DNA of 22,025 nt. Source: Thiobacillus sp. (lineage in GTDB: Bacteria; Pseudomonadota; Gammaproteobacteria; Burkholderiales; Thiobacillaceae). The stretch's first letter is position 1; each line of letters starts with the position of its first letter. The DNA lies in assembly GCA_018780025.1 (NCBI GenBank), contig JADMKH010000186.1, forward strand, positions 1 through 22,025, written 5' to 3'. A program made the translations under genes and the position numbers. Below, in pieces: positions 19,453-22,025 of the stretch. Under the pieces are notes generated by a model. That model made no database searches. It saw nothing but the letters and a program-made list of their open reading frames with translations, and had not been told where the DNA came from.

Positions 19453-21834
19453 ATGCCCAATGACCCCGCGCTCGAAGGTGAATTTCTGTCCGACGAACGC
19501 AAGTTGCCGGCGTCGCCGGTCCTGCCGGATGAGCTGTACCTGCTGCCGCTGACCGAAAAGCCGTTTTTTCCCGCGCAAACCCTGCCTTTACTGATGAACG
19601 AAGCGCCGTGGTTGCCGACAGTCGAGGTCATCGGCGAAACCCCGCATCACATGGTGGGGCTGGTGGTGGTCAAGCCAGACAATACCGACGACGTGAAGCG
19701 CTCGGACTTCCGTAGCATTGGTACCGTGGCCCGAATTCATCATCCCGTGCGCGCTGACGGCAAGATGCAGTTCATCGCCGAGGGCAGGCGGCGTTTCCGG
19801 ATTGTCGAGTGGCTGTCGGACGCGCCGCCGTACAAAGTCCGGGTCGAATATCCGAACGAGGTCGGCAAGCCGGATTCCGAAGAAATCCGCGCGTATTCCA
19901 TTGCCATCATCAACACCATCAAGGATTTGCTGCCGCACAATCCGCTCTATTCCGAAGAACTCAAATTCTTCCTGAATCGCTTCGGGCCGAATGAGCCTTC
20001 GCAATTAACTGATTTTGCAGCCAGCCTCACCACCGCATCCAAACTGGCTTTGCAGGATGTGCTGGAAGCGCTGGGCTTGAAGAAGCGCATGGAAAAAGTG
20101 CTGGTGTTGCTGAAGAAAGAACTCGACGTGGCGCGTCTGCAATCGGACATCCGCGAAAAAGTTGACGAGAAAATGAGCGAGCAGCAGCGCGAGTTTTTTC
20201 TGCGCCAGCAGCTTAAAGCCATCCAGAAAGAACTGGGGCTGGCCAAGGACGACAAAACCGCCGAGCTTGATACCTTCAATGAGCGCCTTGCCAAACTGAC
20301 GTTGCCCGAGCCGGCGAAAAAGCGCATCGACGAGGAAATGCACAAGCTTTCCCTGCTGGAGACCGGATCGCCGGAATACGCGGTGACACGCAATTATCTG
20401 GACTGGCTGACATCACTGCCGTGGGGTGTGCACACGCAGGACAAAATCGACCTGGAACACGCACGCAGCATTCTCGACCGCGACCACGATGGGCTGGATG
20501 ACGTCAAGGACCGCATCATCGAGTTTCTGGCGGTCGGCGCGATGCGTGGCGAAATGACCGGCTCGATTCTGCTTTTGATCGGGCCGCCCGGCGTCGGCAA
20601 AACCTCGATCGGGAAATCCATCGCCGAGGCGCTGGGCCGCAAGTTTTTCCGCTTTTCGGTTGGCGGCATGCGCGACGAGGCCGAGATCAAGGGCCATCGC
20701 CGCACCTATATCGGCGCCATGCCGGGCAAGTTCGTGCAGGCATTGAAAGAGGTCGGCTCGGCCAACCCGATCATCATGCTGGATGAAATTGACAAAGTCG
20801 GCGGCAATTACCAGGGAGACCCGGCCTCGGCGCTGCTGGAAGTGCTCGACCCCGAGCAAAATGCCGACTTCCTCGACCATTACCTTGATGTGCGGTTTGA
20901 TTTATCCAAAGCGCTGTTCATTTGTACGGCCAATGATTTCTCGATCCCTTCGGCATTGCTCGACCGGATGGAAGTCATTCGCCTGTCGGGCTACATCACC
21001 GAAGAAAAAATTGCGATTGCCAGAAATCATCTGTGGCCACGCGTGCTCACCCGGGCCGGGCTGAAAAACGCTCAGCTCAAGATCACCGATGGTGCCTTGC
21101 GCCACGTGATCGAGGGTTATGCGCGCGAAGCCGGAGTACGCAACCTGGAAAAGCAGCTGGGCCGGGTAGCCAGAAAGGCCGTGGTCAAGGTTCTGGGCGG
21201 CGAATCCACGCCGATCAAGGTTGGCATCAAGGAGGTCGAGGCCTATCTCGACAAGCCCGTATTCAACCGGGAAAAACCCATGAGCGGCGTCGGCGTGGTC
21301 ACCGGCCTGGCCTGGACCTCGATGGGCGGGGCGACGCTGCCGATCGAGGCTTCGCGCATCCATACGCTGAACCGGGGCTTCAAGCTCACCGGCAAGCTGG
21401 GCGAGGTGATGAAGGAGTCGGCCGAAATCGCTTACAGTTACGTCGCCTCGCACCTCAAGGTCTATAACGCGGAGAGCACATTCTTCGATACCAGCTTTGT
21501 CCACCTGCATGTGCCGGAAGGCGCGACGCCGAAGGATGGCCCCAGCGCCGGCGTCACCATGGCGACCGCGCTGCTGTCGTTAGCCAGGAACGCCAAAATC
21601 GAGCGGCCCCTCGCGATGACCGGCGAACTGACGCTGACCGGCCACGTGTTGCCGGTGGGCGGCATCCGCGAGAAGGTCATCGCCGCGCGCCGCGTGGGTA
21701 TTTCCGAACTCATCTTGCCAGACGCCAACCGGCGAGACTTTGACAAGCTTCCTGACCACATCCGGCAAGGGTTGACTGTGCATTTCGCCAAGCGTTATCA
21801 GGATGTGGCCAAGGTGGTGTTCGGCAATTTCTGA
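19453..21834 (+). CDS. lon: Lon, ATP-dependent Ser-Lys protease
   Basis: Lon unfolds and degrades misfolded and regulatory proteins. The 793-residue protein has the LonN substrate domain (about 30-225, opening with YLLPLTEKPFFPAQ), a coiled-coil helical region (KVDEKMSEQQREFFLRQQLK), an AAA+ module with GPPGVGKT (377-384, K383), VGGMRDEAEIKGHRRTYIG and IIMLDEIDKVG, and the protease domain with S698 (DGPSAGVTMA) and K741 (GGIREKVIA). The S-to-K spacing of 43 equals E. coli (679/722). ATG at 19453 fits; a TTG at 19429 would add eight residues and is unlikely. The N-terminus differs from the E. coli-type Lon and the neighbour is scpA, not clpX or hupB, so this may be a second Lon paralogue. Confidence 0.95.
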   Translation: MPNDPALEGEFLSDERKLPASPVLPDELYLLPLTEKPFFPAQTLPLLMNEAPWLPTVEVIGETPHHMVGLVVVKPDNTDDVKRSDFRSIGTVARIHHPVRADGKMQFIAEGRRRFRIVEWLSDAPPYKVRVEYPNEVGKPDSEEIRAYSIAIINTIKDLLPHNPLYSEELKFFLNRFGPNEPSQLTDFAASLTTASKLALQDVLEALGLKKRMEKVLVLLKKELDVARLQSDIREKVDEKMSEQQREFFLRQQLKAIQKELGLAKDDKTAELDTFNERLAKLTLPEPAKKRIDEEMHKLSLLETGSPEYAVTRNYLDWLTSLPWGVHTQDKIDLEHARSILDRDHDGLDDVKDRIIEFLAVGAMRGEMTGSILLLIGPPGVGKTSIGKSIAEALGRKFFRFSVGGMRDEAEIKGHRRTYIGAMPGKFVQALKEVGSANPIIMLDEIDKVGGNYQGDPASALLEVLDPEQNADFLDHYLDVRFDLSKALFICTANDFSIPSALLDRMEVIRLSGYITEEKIAIARNHLWPRVLTRAGLKNAQLKITDGALRHVIEGYAREAGVRNLEKQLGRVARKAVVKVLGGESTPIKVGIKEVEAYLDKPVFNREKPMSGVGVVTGLAWTSMGGATLPIEASRIHTLNRGFKLTGKLGEVMKESAEIAYSYVASHLKVYNAESTFFDTSFVHLHVPEGATPKDGPSAGVTMATALLSLARNAKIERPLAMTGELTLTGHVLPVGGIREKVIAARRVGISELILPDANRRDFDKLPDHIRQGLTVHFAKRYQDVAKVVFGNF

Positions 21835-21872
21835 AGCTGGGGGCGCGGGCCAGTCTCGGGTAAAATGCCGAA

Positions 21873-22025
21873 ATGAACAGCCCCGAGCTTCTTGACGCGT
21901 CCACCCTTGATATCCCGCCCACGCCGGTTATCAAGGTGCGCGGCGAGTTGCTTACCGAACTGCCGCAGGATCTTTATATTCCGCCGGACGCGCTTGAAGT
22001 TTTCCTCGAATCATTCGAAGGTCCG
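21873..22025 (+). CDS. scpA: ScpA, segregation and condensation protein A (5' part)
   Basis: Only the first 51 codons are in the window. The end of this stretch, LYIPPDALEVFLESFEGP, matches the start of the kleisin ScpA in betaproteobacteria, which normally continues LDLLLYLIRKQN. The preceding VRGELLTELPQD segment is also familiar. ScpA bridges the SMC dimer and ScpB in the chromosome condensin. The start is the ATG at 21873, 38 bp after lon; a TAAAAT (21861-21866) just upstream resembles a -10 box but has no -35 partner. The gene is cut by the window edge, not broken. Confidence 0.8.
   Translation, partial: MNSPELLDASTLDIPPTPVIKVRGELLTELPQDLYIPPDALEVFLESFEGP

Noticed and set aside
1..22025. 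CRISPR arrays, prophage, defence systems or complete insertion sequences
   Set aside because: No repeat-spacer pattern, integrase, transposase or defence-type protein was found in any frame that looks coding.

Overview
The window looks like a chromosomal segment of a free-living, motile betaproteobacterium. I favour the Nitrosomonadales/Gallionellales side of the class, but that is inference. The evidence is an FlhDC master regulator together with flhF/flhG and two stator pairs, a lon-like gene directly upstream of an scpA-type gene, a ClpS/ClpA pair, and moderately high GC. No phage, insertion-sequence transposase, CRISPR array, rRNA or tRNA gene was seen.

Region 1 (1-5430) holds housekeeping and stress genes. 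A small DUF4258-like gene and lexA diverge from two tandem, perfect LexA boxes, so both are probably SOS-controlled. A MOSC-domain gene follows lexA. After a 451-bp spacer come clpS and clpA, nearly abutting, which encode the N-degron adaptor and unfoldase of the ClpAP protease. A secreted or periplasmic coiled-coil protein follows and ends at a clear intrinsic terminator.

Region 2 (5430-7700) is mostly intergenic DNA around a single manC-type gene (GDP-mannose synthesis). The spacer before manC carries a minus-strand candidate small RNA: a closed stem with an unpaired CUCCUCC (anti-Shine-Dalgarno) stretch, followed by a near-ideal intrinsic terminator. The spacer after manC carries a 101-bp palindromic, MITE/REP-like element. 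The left 34 bp of that element recurs in inverted orientation at the very start of the window.

Region 3 (7697-19392) is flagellar. It contains flhD-flhC, a membrane-anchored SAM methyltransferase not known to me as a standard flagellar gene, motA-motB, a strong terminator, then flhB-flhA-flhF-flhG-fliA-motC-motD, tightly packed with ATGA overlaps. A candidate FlhD2C2 box and activator-type promoter precede flhB, and a candidate sigma-28 promoter precedes motA. The layout joins an enteric-type block (flhDC, motAB) to a Pseudomonas-type block (flhA-flhF-fleN-fliA...motCD) from which the chemotaxis genes are missing. FlhG keeps its FlhF-activating DQAxxLR helix but has lost key residues of its MinD-type ATPase motifs.

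Region 4 (19393-22025) has a lon gene with a good candidate heat-shock (sigma-32) promoter at the end of motD, followed by the first 51 codons of scpA, cut by the window edge.
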